A stretch of DNA of 59,735 nucleotides from Chloroflexota bacterium (GTDB taxonomy: Bacteria > Chloroflexota > Limnocylindria > P2-11E). This document shows positions 1-9,667 of the stretch, piece by piece. Location of the stretch: NCBI GenBank assembly GCA_005882765.1, contig VBDV01000113.1:1-59735 (forward strand), given 5' to 3'. Position numbers and translations under genes: made by a program. Under the pieces are notes generated by a model. It made no database searches. It was not told the origin of the DNA and saw nothing but the letters and a program-made list of their open reading frames with translations. Numbering within the stretch: the stretch's first letter is position 1; every line of letters begins with the position of its first letter.

Positions 1-2
1 GG

Positions 3-83
3 CTCGAGGAGCTGCACAAGGAGCTACACGGTGAGAAGCCGAAGGACTCCGGCACGACATCGCCTCCGCCCACCGGTCGCTAG
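3..83 (+). CDS. C-terminal tail of a truncated upstream CDS (…LEELHKELHGEKPKDSGTTSPPPTGR*)
   Basis: Open frame from the window edge to TAG at 81-83, followed by a terminator-like hairpin. Confidence 0.5.
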   Translation, partial: LEELHKELHGEKPKDSGTTSPPPTGR

Positions 84-100
84 GCGACGCGGAGCCAGGG

Positions 101-128
101 GACGCCGGACGCGAGTCCGGCGTCTTTG
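101..128 (+). terminator. Rho-independent-like terminator
   Basis: Perfect 10-bp stem gacgccggac-gcga-gtccggcgtc followed by TTT. Confidence 0.65.
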
Positions 129-151
129 GCATATCTAGGATTCGGCAGCCG

Positions 152-838
152 ATGAGGAAGGTCTTGGTCGTCGATGACGAGCCAAAAATCGTGCAGCTCG
201 CGCGCGACTATCTCGAGCACGCGGGGTTCGCGGTCATCGTGGCGCACGACGGGAAGGCGGCGCTCGCGAGCGCCCGCTCGCAGAAGCCGGATCTCGTCGT
301 TCTCGACCTCGGCCTCCCCGAACTCGACGGGCTCGACGTCGCGCGCACGATTCGACAGGAATCAAACGTGCCGATCGTGATGCTCACCGGCCGCAGCGAA
401 GAGTCCGACAAGCTCGTGGGCTTGGAGATCGGCGCGGACGATTACGTCACAAAGCCGTTCAGCCCAAAGGAGCTCGTTGCCCGCGTGCGCGCAGTCCTTC
501 GGCGAACCGAGCGCCCTCGAGTCGATACGGAGATCGTGAGGGTCGGAGACGTCATGCTGGACATACCGCGGATGCGGGCGACGGTCGCCGATCGACCGGT
601 GGAGCTGACGCCGACGGAGTTCCAGCTCGTCACAACGATGGCGCGCGAACCAGGCCGGGTCTTCACGCGCGGGCAGCTGCTCGACGCGGTGCACGGCGTG
701 GCGTTCGAATCGTACGAGCGCGCGATCGACGCCCACGTGAAGAACATCCGGCGCAAGCTCGAATCGGATCCCGCGCGACCGCGCTATCTGCTCACCGTGT
801 ACGGGGTCGGCTACCGCTTCGCGGAGCTTGACGAGTGA
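152..838 (+). CDS. OmpR-family response regulator (receiver + winged-helix)
   Basis: VLVVDDEPKIV, DLGLPELDG, KPFSPKEL, C-terminal winged helix YGVGYRF. Confidence 0.95.
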   Translation: MRKVLVVDDEPKIVQLARDYLEHAGFAVIVAHDGKAALASARSQKPDLVVLDLGLPELDGLDVARTIRQESNVPIVMLTGRSEESDKLVGLEIGADDYVTKPFSPKELVARVRAVLRRTERPRVDTEIVRVGDVMLDIPRMRATVADRPVELTPTEFQLVTTMAREPGRVFTRGQLLDAVHGVAFESYERAIDAHVKNIRRKLESDPARPRYLLTVYGVGYRFAELDE

Positions 839-1962
839 GGAACGGACGCTGGGAGGGTTCTCGCCGGCGCCCCCCGTGGTGGCCGGAAAACGAGCCGTTT
901 CCACCGCGGCAGGGCTGGGCCGGCCCGCAGGGGTGGCGGGGCGGCCGGTTCGTACGGCGCATGGCGATGTTCTTCGTCGCGGCCGCCGTTTTCTCGGTCG
1001 TGGGCGCGACGGTCCTCTTCTGGACGCTCGCCGCAGCGCTCGGAGCGCCCGACCTTTTGGGCAACGTCGCGCGTGGGGTGGCCCTACTTCTGATCCTGTA
1101 CGGCTTTGTGTTCACCGCGAGGTCTCTTCGTCGCCTCACCGCTCCGGTCGGAGATGTGATCGAGGCGGTCGGACGGGTCGCCGACGGCGACCTCTCGACC
1201 CGAGTGGGTGAAAGAGGATCGCGCGACGCGCGGTCGCTCGCCCGCGCGTTCAACGCGATGGTGAGCCGGCTCGAGACCGTCGAGGAGCAACGCCGGCGCT
1301 TGCTCGCCGACGTGAGCCACGAGCTCCGCACGCCACTGTCAGTAGTGCAGGGAAATCTTGAAGCGCTTGTCGACGGCGTTCACCAGGCGGACGAGGCGCA
1401 CCTGCTGGCGATCCTGGACGAGACCAAGGTCCTCTCGCGGCTCGTGGAGGATCTCCGCACGCTTTCGCTGGCGGAGTCCGGGGCGCTCGCTCTCCACCGC
1501 GAGGCGGTCGATGTGGGTGTCCTGGTGCGCGAGACGGTCGATTCATTTGCTTCCCAGGCTGAACCTGCGGGCGTAGCGATCGGCGCGCAGGTGCCGAGCG
1601 GGCTGCCCCAGGTCGACGCCGACCCGGTGCGCGCGCGCGAGATCCTCGAGAACTTGATCGCCAACGCGATCCGCTACACGCCGCGGGGCGGTCGCGTGAA
1701 CGTCGAGGCGCGCGCACAGGACGCGTTCGTCGCGATCGACGTGCGCGATACCGGCGCCGGCATCGCCCCGGAGCTCGTCGACCGGATCTTCGACCGGTTC
1801 TACAAGTCCGCGGAATCCCGTGGCGCCGGCCTCGGACTCGCGATCGCAAAGCAGCTCGTCGCTGCGCACGGCGGAGAGATCAGAGCGGCGAGCGTCCTCG
1901 GCCAGGGGACCGATATCACGTTCACCCTCCCCGTCGAGACCTCACCGACCGAGCCTGCTTAA
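835..1962 (+). CDS. HAMP-domain sensor histidine kinase
   Basis: HAMP region, DVSHELRTPL H-box, N-box, GAGLGLAIAKQLV G-box; overlaps the response regulator by 4 nt. Confidence 0.95.
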   Translation: MRNGRWEGSRRRPPWWPENEPFPPRQGWAGPQGWRGGRFVRRMAMFFVAAAVFSVVGATVLFWTLAAALGAPDLLGNVARGVALLLILYGFVFTARSLRRLTAPVGDVIEAVGRVADGDLSTRVGERGSRDARSLARAFNAMVSRLETVEEQRRRLLADVSHELRTPLSVVQGNLEALVDGVHQADEAHLLAILDETKVLSRLVEDLRTLSLAESGALALHREAVDVGVLVRETVDSFASQAEPAGVAIGAQVPSGLPQVDADPVRAREILENLIANAIRYTPRGGRVNVEARAQDAFVAIDVRDTGAGIAPELVDRIFDRFYKSAESRGAGLGLAIAKQLVAAHGGEIRAASVLGQGTDITFTLPVETSPTEPA

Positions 1963-3467
1963 AGCGCGGTCTTCATTCCTTCGGACGTATCGATCTGGGC
2001 GCGCTGGAGCTTGCCCGAGTAATCGATGTAGATCGACTTCCACTCCGAATAGACGTCGAGCGCCGCGCGGCCCGCTTCACGGTGGCCGTTACCGGTCGCC
2101 TTCATGCCGCCGAACGGAAGCTGGATCTCCGCGCCGATGGTCCCCGCGTTGACGTACACGATCCCCGTCTCCGCGTCGCGCATGAAGCGGAACGCGTTGT
2201 TCACATTTCGCGTGTAGATCGAGCTCGAGAGACCGTACTTCGTCGAGTTCACAGCCTTGATGGCTTCGTCGACGCTCGAGACCTCGATAACCGCCGTCAC
2301 CGGGCCAAAGATCTCCTCCTGAGCCACGCGCATGTTGGGCTTCACGTCGACGAGCACGGTGGGCTCGTGGAAGAACCCCTTGGCGAGCGCGCCTTCAGTG
2401 GACACGTGCCCGCCTGCCGCAATCGTGGCGCCCTCTTTCTCGGCGATGGGGATGAACGAATGAACGCGCTCGAGCTGCGACGCAGAGACGACCGGCCCGA
2501 CGTCGGTCGACGCCTCGAGGCCGTTCCCGAGACGGAGCTTCTTCGCGCGGCCGACGAGCTTGTCGACGAGATCCTTGGCCACACTCTGGTGAGCGATCAC
2601 GCGCGACGCTGCGGTGCACCGCTGCCCCGACGTGCCGAAGGCCGACCAGACGATCCCGTCGAGCGAAAGGTCCACGTCCGCGTCGTCGAGAACGACGATC
2701 GCGTTCTTGCCGCCGAGCTCGCAGGACACGCGCTTGAGAAGGCGGCCGCCTATCTCGCTGATGTGCGAACCCGTGTCGGACGAGCCGGTGAACGACACCA
2801 GGTCCACCCCGGGATGCGAGACGAGGTGGTCGCCGAGGTCTCCTCCCGACCCGAGCACAAGGTTCAGCACACCCTTTGGCAGCCCGGCTTCCTCGAGTAT
2901 TTCGACGAGCCGCACCGCCAGGAGTGGCGTATAGGAAGCCGGCTTGAAGACGATCGTGTTCCCGAGGATGAGAGCCGGCATGAGCTTCCAGGTTGGGATG
3001 GCGAACGGGAAATTCCATGGAGTGATCGCGGCGACCACGCCCACCGGGTGCCGCATGCTCATCGCCCATTTGTTGGGAAGCTCCGCGGGGACGACATCAC
3101 CGAACTGGCGGCGCCCCTCGCCGGCGATGTAATACGTCATGTCGATGCCCTCTTGGACATCCCCGCGGGCTTCGGCGAGGACCTTGCCCATCTCGCGGGT
3201 CATTTCCCGGGCGAGGTCGTCCTTCCGTGTGAGCATGATCTCGCCGGCTCGGTAGAGGATCTCGCCGCGCTTTGGGGCGGGATAGAGACGCCAACCGTCG
3301 AGGGCGCGCCGCGCGGCGTCCACCGCGCGGTCCACGTCGGCGACGGTCGATTTGGCCACGTTCGCGATGAGCTCACCGGTAGCGGGGTTCGTGTTTTCGA
3401 ACGTGCCGCCGCCGGAAGCGTCGAGCCAGCGGCCGTCGATGAAGTTCTGGAGCATTGGCGTCGCCAT
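1959..3467 (-). CDS. Aldehyde dehydrogenase family protein
   Basis: NFIDGRW N-terminus, TPWNFPFAIP, FTGSSDTG, CELGGKNA, GQRCTAASR. Confidence 0.95.
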   Translation of the reverse strand: MATPMLQNFIDGRWLDASGGGTFENTNPATGELIANVAKSTVADVDRAVDAARRALDGWRLYPAPKRGEILYRAGEIMLTRKDDLAREMTREMGKVLAEARGDVQEGIDMTYYIAGEGRRQFGDVVPAELPNKWAMSMRHPVGVVAAITPWNFPFAIPTWKLMPALILGNTIVFKPASYTPLLAVRLVEILEEAGLPKGVLNLVLGSGGDLGDHLVSHPGVDLVSFTGSSDTGSHISEIGGRLLKRVSCELGGKNAIVVLDDADVDLSLDGIVWSAFGTSGQRCTAASRVIAHQSVAKDLVDKLVGRAKKLRLGNGLEASTDVGPVVSASQLERVHSFIPIAEKEGATIAAGGHVSTEGALAKGFFHEPTVLVDVKPNMRVAQEEIFGPVTAVIEVSSVDEAIKAVNSTKYGLSSSIYTRNVNNAFRFMRDAETGIVYVNAGTIGAEIQLPFGGMKATGNGHREAGRAALDVYSEWKSIYIDYSGKLQRAQIDTSEGMKTAL

Positions 3468-3505
3468 GTTGGTTGACTCCCCCTTGTCAGGGGGATGGTA
3501 TGCGG

Positions 3506-4261
3506 CTAGATGACGCCCATGCGCAGCAGCACCGCTATGAGATGCACGATGCGCCGCTCGCGGAGCGCTTCGATGAAGGCCACTCGGGCCGTCTCGGCCT
3601 CGGCCGCCGGATCGCTCGCCTCGTCAGCTGTCTCAGCCTCGATCGGCTGCGCATCCGAACCCCGGGGCGCGGGCGCCGCGCGCTCCGCGACGGGTGGGGC
3701 CGCAGGGCGCGCCGCCTGCGCCGCGGGCGCCGGCGGCGGGATGGCGACCTTTACGGTCCCGCCCGGTCCGCCGAAGTCCGCCGCCCAATACCACTTATAG
3801 GTGGAGCTCGCGTTGTAGACGAGAGCGATGCCGACCGCGTTGTAGTTCGGATTCAAGAGGACCGCGTTGTGCGCGGGGCTCGCCTGCCATCCGGCCAGCA
3901 CGCCGCCCGCGCTTGGGTATCCCGCCCCGAGATCCTCGCCCGTGTACATCGACGTCGCTGGATAGCCGAAAGCCGACATGCGCTGCACGGGTGAGCGCCC
4001 ATCCGAGGACACATGACCGATGTAATTCTTTGCGGCCATGTCGCCGGCCATCCAGGTCGCGGCGCCGGTCAGGGCCCCGCTCGCGGACACCGCCTGCAGA
4101 CCGTTGTTCGCGCGATAGGCGTTCACGAGGGCTATGAGATCGCTCTGAGAACTCGCTGCTCCATACCCACGGTCGGTCAGCGTCGCGGCCGCGGCGGGCA
4201 CCGCCGCGCTCAGTCCCAATGTCACGATCGCGAGCACGATGGTCAGGGCGCGGCGAAGCAT
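3506..4261 (-). CDS. CAP/SCP domain (YkwD-like) secreted protein
   Basis: Signal peptide from MLRRALTIV; LVNAYRANNGLQAV, HVSSDGRSP, GENLG-like GEDLGAG, GWQASPAHNAVLLNPNYNAVGIA. Confidence 0.85.
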   Translation of the reverse strand: MLRRALTIVLAIVTLGLSAAVPAAAATLTDRGYGAASSQSDLIALVNAYRANNGLQAVSASGALTGAATWMAGDMAAKNYIGHVSSDGRSPVQRMSAFGYPATSMYTGEDLGAGYPSAGGVLAGWQASPAHNAVLLNPNYNAVGIALVYNASSTYKWYWAADFGGPGGTVKVAIPPPAPAAQAARPAAPPVAERAAPAPRGSDAQPIEAETADEASDPAAEAETARVAFIEALRERRIVHLIAVLLRMGVI

Positions 4262-4456
4262 GCACACTCCGGTCGGTAACAATCCTGGAACGGCCTGATG
4301 ACGAAATTGATAACGGACCGTCCGCCAGGTTGTCAGCGATCCGGACGAAATCGTCCGCACATCGTGCTAGCGGACAGGCGTTCGGCATGGAATCCATGCT
4401 CGGAAGCGGCATCTTTGCGCTGTCTCTGGAACTAGCGGGGGCTCACTTGCGTGGTG

Positions 4457-4579
4457 CTAGAAGGACGCTCCGTAGAACAGCCAGATCGTCAGAGCGCCAA
4501 CCGCGACGATGCCAAGAAAAATGAGCGCGAAGGCGATGTTCGCCTGCCGCTCGGGATCGTTCTGAGTAAAGCGGTCCAC
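4457..4579 (-). CDS. Small membrane protein, 40 aa (MDRFTQNDPERQANIAFALIFLGIVAVGALTIWLFYGASF)
   Basis: GTG-initiated ORF directly downstream of tRNA-Ala on the same strand; single TM helix; below the ORF-track length cutoff. Confidence 0.5.
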   Translation of the reverse strand: MDRFTQNDPERQANIAFALIFLGIVAVGALTIWLFYGASF

Positions 4580-4602
4580 CTACCGGGCAACCCCCGGTCT
4601 TG

Positions 4603-4675
4603 TGGAGCTGAGGGGGATCGAACCCCTGACCTCATGAGTGCGATTCATGCGCTCTCCCAGCTGAGCTACAGCCCC
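4603..4675 (-). tRNA. tRNA-Ala (anticodon CGC)
   Basis: Cloverleaf on minus strand ggggctgtagctcagctgggagagcgcatgaatcgcactcatgaggtcaggggttcgatcccctcagctcca; G3:U70 pair; loop atcgcac. Confidence 0.95.
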
Positions 4676-4816
4676 GATAGCGGCTGCGCCGCTATCGGGG
4701 CTGCTGCCTCGTGCGAGCGCGAATGCGCGAGCACGTGAGGCAGACCCAGCCCCGCAACCGGCGCGAGCCTCGTCGCGACTAAGGGTACCCGAGACGACCG
4801 TGTTACAGCCAGCGCA

Positions 4817-5170
4817 CTAGGCGATCCGAAGCACGACCGGAGCGTCTCCCCAGAGGCGCTCGAGCCGATAGAGCTGGCGCTCTTCGGGAACAAACGCGTG
4901 CACCACCACATCGCCAAGGTCGATCAACACCCAGCGACCCGAGCTGTAGCCCTCGACCCCGATTGGTTTGCGACCGGCCTGGATCGCCTTCTCGCGCACC
5001 GCATCCGCGATCGCCTGCACCTGGCGCTCACCTCGGCCGGTGCAGATCACGAAGAGGTCGGCGATGGTCGTGAGCTCCGAAACATTCAGCACGAGGATGT
5101 CCTCGGCCTTCTTATCGCCCGCAGCATCGACCACGACGTCTGCCATGGCTCTGGGCGAGAGGTCGGTCAT
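4817..5170 (-). CDS. rsfS: Ribosome silencing factor RsfS
   Basis: DUF143-type sequence KAEDILVLNVSELTTIADLFVICTG…GRWVLIDLGDVVVHAF. Confidence 0.92.
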   Translation of the reverse strand: MTDLSPRAMADVVVDAAGDKKAEDILVLNVSELTTIADLFVICTGRGERQVQAIADAVREKAIQAGRKPIGVEGYSSGRWVLIDLGDVVVHAFVPEERQLYRLERLWGDAPVVLRIA

Positions 5171-5721
5171 TTGTACAGGCGGTGCTCCTCGATGTAACGC
5201 AGTACTGCCTCGGGAACAAGGTAGCGCAGGGATCTACCCCGCGCGGCTCTCGCCCGCAGCTCCCGCGAGCTGATGTCCATGAGCGGAGAGTCCAACATCC
5301 GCACGCCGCTGGGTGCATTCGGTGCGCCAGGCCGCGCCGCGAGGACGACGGTCGCGAGGTCGCGGATGCGCCCCGGATCGCGCCACCGCTCGAAATCGGC
5401 GTATGCGTCGCTGCCGAGGATCAGGAACAGGTCGCCCTCACTCCGCAATTCTTCGAGCGTATCGACCGTGAACGAGGGACCCTTCCGGTCGAGCTCGATG
5501 CCAGAGACTTTGAAGCGCGGCTCGGTGGCGGTCGCCGACGTCAGCATCGCGAGGCGAGCTTCTGCGCTCGCGACCGGACCATCCTGCTTCAGTGGCGAGC
5601 GGCGCGCCGGCACGAAATAGACCCGATCGAGGCCAAGCTCGTCGAGCGCCGCGTTGGCGATCGCGAGATGCCCAACGTGGACCGGATCGAACGTCCCGCC
5701 GAACACGCCGACGCGCGTCAT
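5167..5721 (-). CDS. nadD: Nicotinate-nucleotide adenylyltransferase
   Basis: GVFGGTFDPVHVGHLAIA, ISSRELRARAARGRS; ATG at 5721 gives an ATGA overlap with the obgE stop. Confidence 0.93.
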   Translation of the reverse strand: MTRVGVFGGTFDPVHVGHLAIANAALDELGLDRVYFVPARRSPLKQDGPVASAEARLAMLTSATATEPRFKVSGIELDRKGPSFTVDTLEELRSEGDLFLILGSDAYADFERWRDPGRIRDLATVVLAARPGAPNAPSGVRMLDSPLMDISSRELRARAARGRSLRYLVPEAVLRYIEEHRLYK

Positions 5722-6992
5722 TCGTCTTCTCCCCCTTCGGTCCATTCCATCTCAAGCCCGCCGATCCGGACGGTGTCGCCCTCCTTGGCACCGAGCGCGC
5801 GCAGCTCGCGTTCGATGCCGGTCCGGATCAGCTGCCGCTGGAAGTAGGCGGCCGCGTCGGGAGACCCCCAGTCGATGCCCGCGGCGAGGCGCTCCATGCG
5901 GTCACCCTCGACCCGGAAGGCTCCGCCTTCGCGCTTGACGGTCCAGTCGCGACCGCCGCCGGCGAATGCGATGCGGCGCTCGCGGGGCGCCGGCATGCTC
6001 GCCGCTTCCCGCGGCGGGCACCGATGGAAGATCTCGCGAAGGAGATCGTCGGTGCCCTGGTGCGCCGCGGCCGATATCGCGATGCTCGCGATGCCACGCT
6101 CTGAAAGCGCGCGAGCGATACGCGGCGCGGCCTCGCGCGCCTCGGGCAGGTCGATCTTGTTCAGCGCGACGAGCTGCGGACGCTCCGCCAGCCCACGCCC
6201 GTAGCTCCGAAGCTCGGCGTCGATCGTTGCGATGTCCTGGAGGGGATCCGGCCGCGATGCGTCGACCACATGCACAAGGAGCCGCGTGCGCTCGACGTGG
6301 CGGAGGAATTCTTCCCCGAGACCGAGGCCGCGGCTGGCGCCCTCGATGAGTCCAGGGATGTCGGCGACGACGAGCTCGCGATCGTCGAGACGCGCGACGC
6401 CGAGGTTCGGGACAAGTGTCGTGAAGGGGTAGTCCGCGATCTTTGGTCGTGCGCTCGTGAGCGCCGCGAGGAGAGTGGACTTCCCCGCGTTGGGTAACCC
6501 CGCGAGGCCAACGTCCGCGAGAAGCTTGAGCTCGAGATCGATCTCCCGCTGTTCGCCCTTACCGCCATCCTCGGCGATGCGGGGTGCGCGACGCGTGCTG
6601 GTCGCGAAACGCGCGTTGCCTTTGCCACCGGAACCGCCGCGGGCGATGACCAGCTCCTCACCGGGAGCCGTGAGATCCGCAACCGTCTCGCCGGTCGCGC
6701 GATCGATCACGAGCGTCCCCGGCGGAATGCTCAAGATGCGATCCGCGCCCGATCGTCCGCTGCTGTTGCGACCGCTTCCCGGCTTGCCAGGCTCCGCTTC
6801 GATCTGCTTGGTGAAGCGAAAGTCGGTCAGCGTCCCGAGCTGTGGATCCACGCGCAGGATGACGTCGCCGCCCTTGCCGCCGTCGCCGCCATCGGGGCCG
6901 CCCCGGGGAACGTGCGCTTCGCGCCGGAACGAGATGACGCCCCGGCCGCCATCGCCTCCTCGAACCACCAGGCGTGCACGGTCGATGAACAC
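5718..6992 (-). CDS. obgE: GTPase Obg/CgtA
   Basis: Glycine-rich Obg fold, GLPNAGKSTLLAALTSARPKIADYPFTTL, DIPGLIEGA, C-terminal OCT-like domain. Confidence 0.97.
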   Translation of the reverse strand: MFIDRARLVVRGGDGGRGVISFRREAHVPRGGPDGGDGGKGGDVILRVDPQLGTLTDFRFTKQIEAEPGKPGSGRNSSGRSGADRILSIPPGTLVIDRATGETVADLTAPGEELVIARGGSGGKGNARFATSTRRAPRIAEDGGKGEQREIDLELKLLADVGLAGLPNAGKSTLLAALTSARPKIADYPFTTLVPNLGVARLDDRELVVADIPGLIEGASRGLGLGEEFLRHVERTRLLVHVVDASRPDPLQDIATIDAELRSYGRGLAERPQLVALNKIDLPEAREAAPRIARALSERGIASIAISAAAHQGTDDLLREIFHRCPPREAASMPAPRERRIAFAGGGRDWTVKREGGAFRVEGDRMERLAAGIDWGSPDAAAYFQRQLIRTGIERELRALGAKEGDTVRIGGLEMEWTEGGEDE

Positions 6993-6995
6993 GGG

Positions 6996-8228
6996 TTACA
7001 GGCGAACGAGAGGTCGCGGCAACGCGACGATGCGCAGGTGCGCCGCGTCCGTGCGCAAACGATCAAGCATCCGCTCCATCCCGACCGGAGCATCTGCGCC
7101 GTCCGCGATCCGGAGCGTGCGCTGCGGATCAGAGGCGAGGCCGCACAGAATCAGAGAGCTTTCGGGGGGAAGATCTCCGGCCAAACCGACGAGAGCGTCG
7201 AGCTCTCGGGCGCGATCGGTGAGACCGGGCAACGTCAGCACGCGCAGCGCGACCGAGACCTTGGCTGCGATCGAAACGGCGATCGACGCGCGGACGTCCG
7301 CGAAGCGGAAGCCCTCCGGACGATGAAGGACCTCGTACGTTTCGGCCCGCGCGGAAGCGAGACGGACCGCCACCGAATCAAGGCCGGCGTCGCAGAGCCG
7401 GCGGAGCGCGGTCGGCACCGAACCGTTCGTCTCGAGGTGGATCGATCCGACTCGCGTGCGCTGACGGATGGCGGAGATCGCGGCTTCGATGAGACGAACA
7501 GCGAGGAGCGGCTCCCCCTCGCACGCGCGCCCGAACGCGACGACGGTTCCTCCGCCTTCAAGATGGCGTGCCCCCGCCTCGGCCAACTCCTCCGGAGCCG
7601 GTCTGAAGGCGGCTGGTTCGGTCGGCGACGCGTCGGCATCGTCGCTCAGCACGAGCACCTCCGGCGGTCGCTCGTTCCTGGACGCGGCGACCGGCAGCGC
7701 GCAATCGTGACGACCCAGGAACGCGTTCGCGGCGGCGCGGCAGCGATAGTCCTTCGCGCAGCGTGCGAGCTGCCGGAGCACTCGGCTCGATGGGTGGTCG
7801 CGCTGCGTGGCGGTGATCCGCGCGAGAAGGTCGGGTGTGGCCCTGCCGTCGGCCGCGCCGGCGTCCGGATCCAGCGCGACCGCCGAGACGACGAGCTCAC
7901 CGTCGGCGTCGGCGCCGACCGCTGCGTACGCGCGCGACTTCAAGGGTGGTGCGGCGAGGTCCTCCTCATATGCGGGAAGGGCCATGCGCAGATAGCCGAT
8001 CGGGACGATCGCCCCCACACCGAACCGCCCCGTCCCAAGCTCGCGGGCGCGCCCCGTTCGGTCGAGGCCGACGCTGGTCCTGCCCGGTAGCTGGACGACC
8101 TCGGTGCCGGCAGGGAGCCGGATCGTCTGTGCGAGCGGACCGACCGACGCACCGTCCGACATGGCGGCGGCGTAATCGGCCGCGACGACGAGGCGCCCCG
8201 AACGATCGCTGTGAACTGCGCTGAGCAC
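6996..8228 (-). CDS. Radical-SAM-like barrel protein lacking a canonical CX3CX2C motif
   Basis: GRACEGEPLL…IHLETNGSVPTALRRLCDAGLDSVAVRLASARAETYEVLHRPEGFRFADV resembles a radical SAM core; motif position reads CALPVAAS. Confidence 0.55.
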   Translation of the reverse strand: MLSAVHSDRSGRLVVAADYAAAMSDGASVGPLAQTIRLPAGTEVVQLPGRTSVGLDRTGRARELGTGRFGVGAIVPIGYLRMALPAYEEDLAAPPLKSRAYAAVGADADGELVVSAVALDPDAGAADGRATPDLLARITATQRDHPSSRVLRQLARCAKDYRCRAAANAFLGRHDCALPVAASRNERPPEVLVLSDDADASPTEPAAFRPAPEELAEAGARHLEGGGTVVAFGRACEGEPLLAVRLIEAAISAIRQRTRVGSIHLETNGSVPTALRRLCDAGLDSVAVRLASARAETYEVLHRPEGFRFADVRASIAVSIAAKVSVALRVLTLPGLTDRARELDALVGLAGDLPPESSLILCGLASDPQRTLRIADGADAPVGMERMLDRLRTDAAHLRIVALPRPLVRL

Positions 8229-8273
8229 AGATCGGAGAATAGGTGGGCCGCGGAGGGCCCGGCGTCGCTCGAC

Positions 8274-9237
8274 CTAGAGGTCGAGGCAGTTCACGAGTCG
8301 GTTTCCGAGCTTGCACTCCCAGTGGACGTGCGGCCCGGTGGTGACCCCGGTGAGCCCAATCGCCGCGATGATCTGACCGCGTGCGACCTGCTGGCCCACG
8401 CTCGCGTAGACAGCGCTCGTGTGGTAGTAGCAGGTCTCCAGGTCGCCGGCGTGTTGCACGCACACGCGGATCCCGCCGACGGCGACCCATCCGGCCGCGG
8501 AGACGACGCCGTCGTCTGACGCGCCGATCCCGGTGCCGTACGGTGCCGCGAGGTCGACGCCGGTGTGCCCCGCCCAGAAGTACTGGGTGATGACTCCGGC
8601 CACCGGCCATGCGAGGCGGCCGGTGCGGGGCGGCGTTGCGCCGATGCTCGGTCCGCGGAGTACAGAGACCGTCACGCGCTCCGGCTCCTGGAGCGCGGGG
8701 AGCGCCGCCCCTCGCACGAAGATCTCCTGACCCGCTGCACATCGTTCGGGCTCGAAGTAGCAGCGGTTGAAGGTGAGGATGACGGCCGGATCCACCTTGA
8801 ACTGGGTCGCGACCGAGTCGACGGTGTCGCCGTCCTTCATCGTGTAGAGCGCACCCTCAGCGGGCGGGATCACAAGCTTCTGACCCATCTGAAGCGTGTG
8901 CACGTCGGTGATCGCATTCGCGAACGCGATGGCCTCGACCGAGACGTCGTAGTAGTTCGCCATCGTCGCCAGAGTGTCGCCCTCGTGGATCGTCACTTCC
9001 TGGACCGACCGTGTGCCCTCGGCGGCGACGGTCAGCGGGTTCCTGCTTGAGGCGATTGCGCCGCCGCGCGCCACCGGTTGGGCGCGAGAAGCGTCCGTCG
9101 CTGTCAGCGTCGTCACGGCGACGTTCGGGCTGACGGTGCTCGCGCGCGACGCGGCGGTCGCCGCGAAGGGGAGCGAGAGGACAAGGACCGCGACCGAGGT
9201 GTTGAGCGCGAAGCGGAGGCCGCGGACGCCCACCATG
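8274..9237 (-). CDS. LysM-containing M23 family peptidase
   Basis: Two LysM-like repeats (VTIHEGDTLATMANYYDVSVEAIAFAN; YTMKDGDTVDSVATQF) and M23 core HTGVDLAAP…TGPHVHWE; start chosen at MVGVRGLRF. Confidence 0.88.
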
Positions 9238-9667
9238 CTCGCGAGATAGCTGCTACTTCCCTCAAGAGCGACATACGAGAGGTGCCGTGTACGGGCACCA
9301 AGCGCGGAGACTCCTTGAGAGAGGAGTCGCGCCTGTCGCTGAAGGAACCGTTTTGGGTTAGGTGTGGCCTGCGAACGTCGGCTGTGTTGTCCCAACCCCG
9401 GCGGTCCCTCCCAACTCTCTAAATGCGGCCGCGCTCGGCCGGTGTGCGTCAGTTATTCGGTTTCACCAGATCGGCCCGCGTCGACCGACCCTCCCGGCCG
9501 CGCTCATGTACTAATTGCGTACTAACGTGGTGGGAGGTCTGCACCGTACCTCTCGACCAACAAATGTGTCAACCGTGCAACGTGGTAGCACCAAGCGAGG
9601 TCTTGGTGGATATCCGGTGTCGGGCCCCGGTTTGCTCGCATGAGTACCCCTACGTAGGCTTCTTTCG

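Noticed and set aside
2082-3476. 464-aa + strand ORF opposite the aldehyde dehydrogenase
   Set aside because: Antisense frame of a well-supported ALDH gene; Arg/His/Asp-rich composition typical of GC-rich shadow ORFs.
3474-3497. tcccccttgtcaggggga hairpin between the ALDH and CAP genes
   Set aside because: Ordinary short terminator-like hairpin; not unusual enough to list as a finding.
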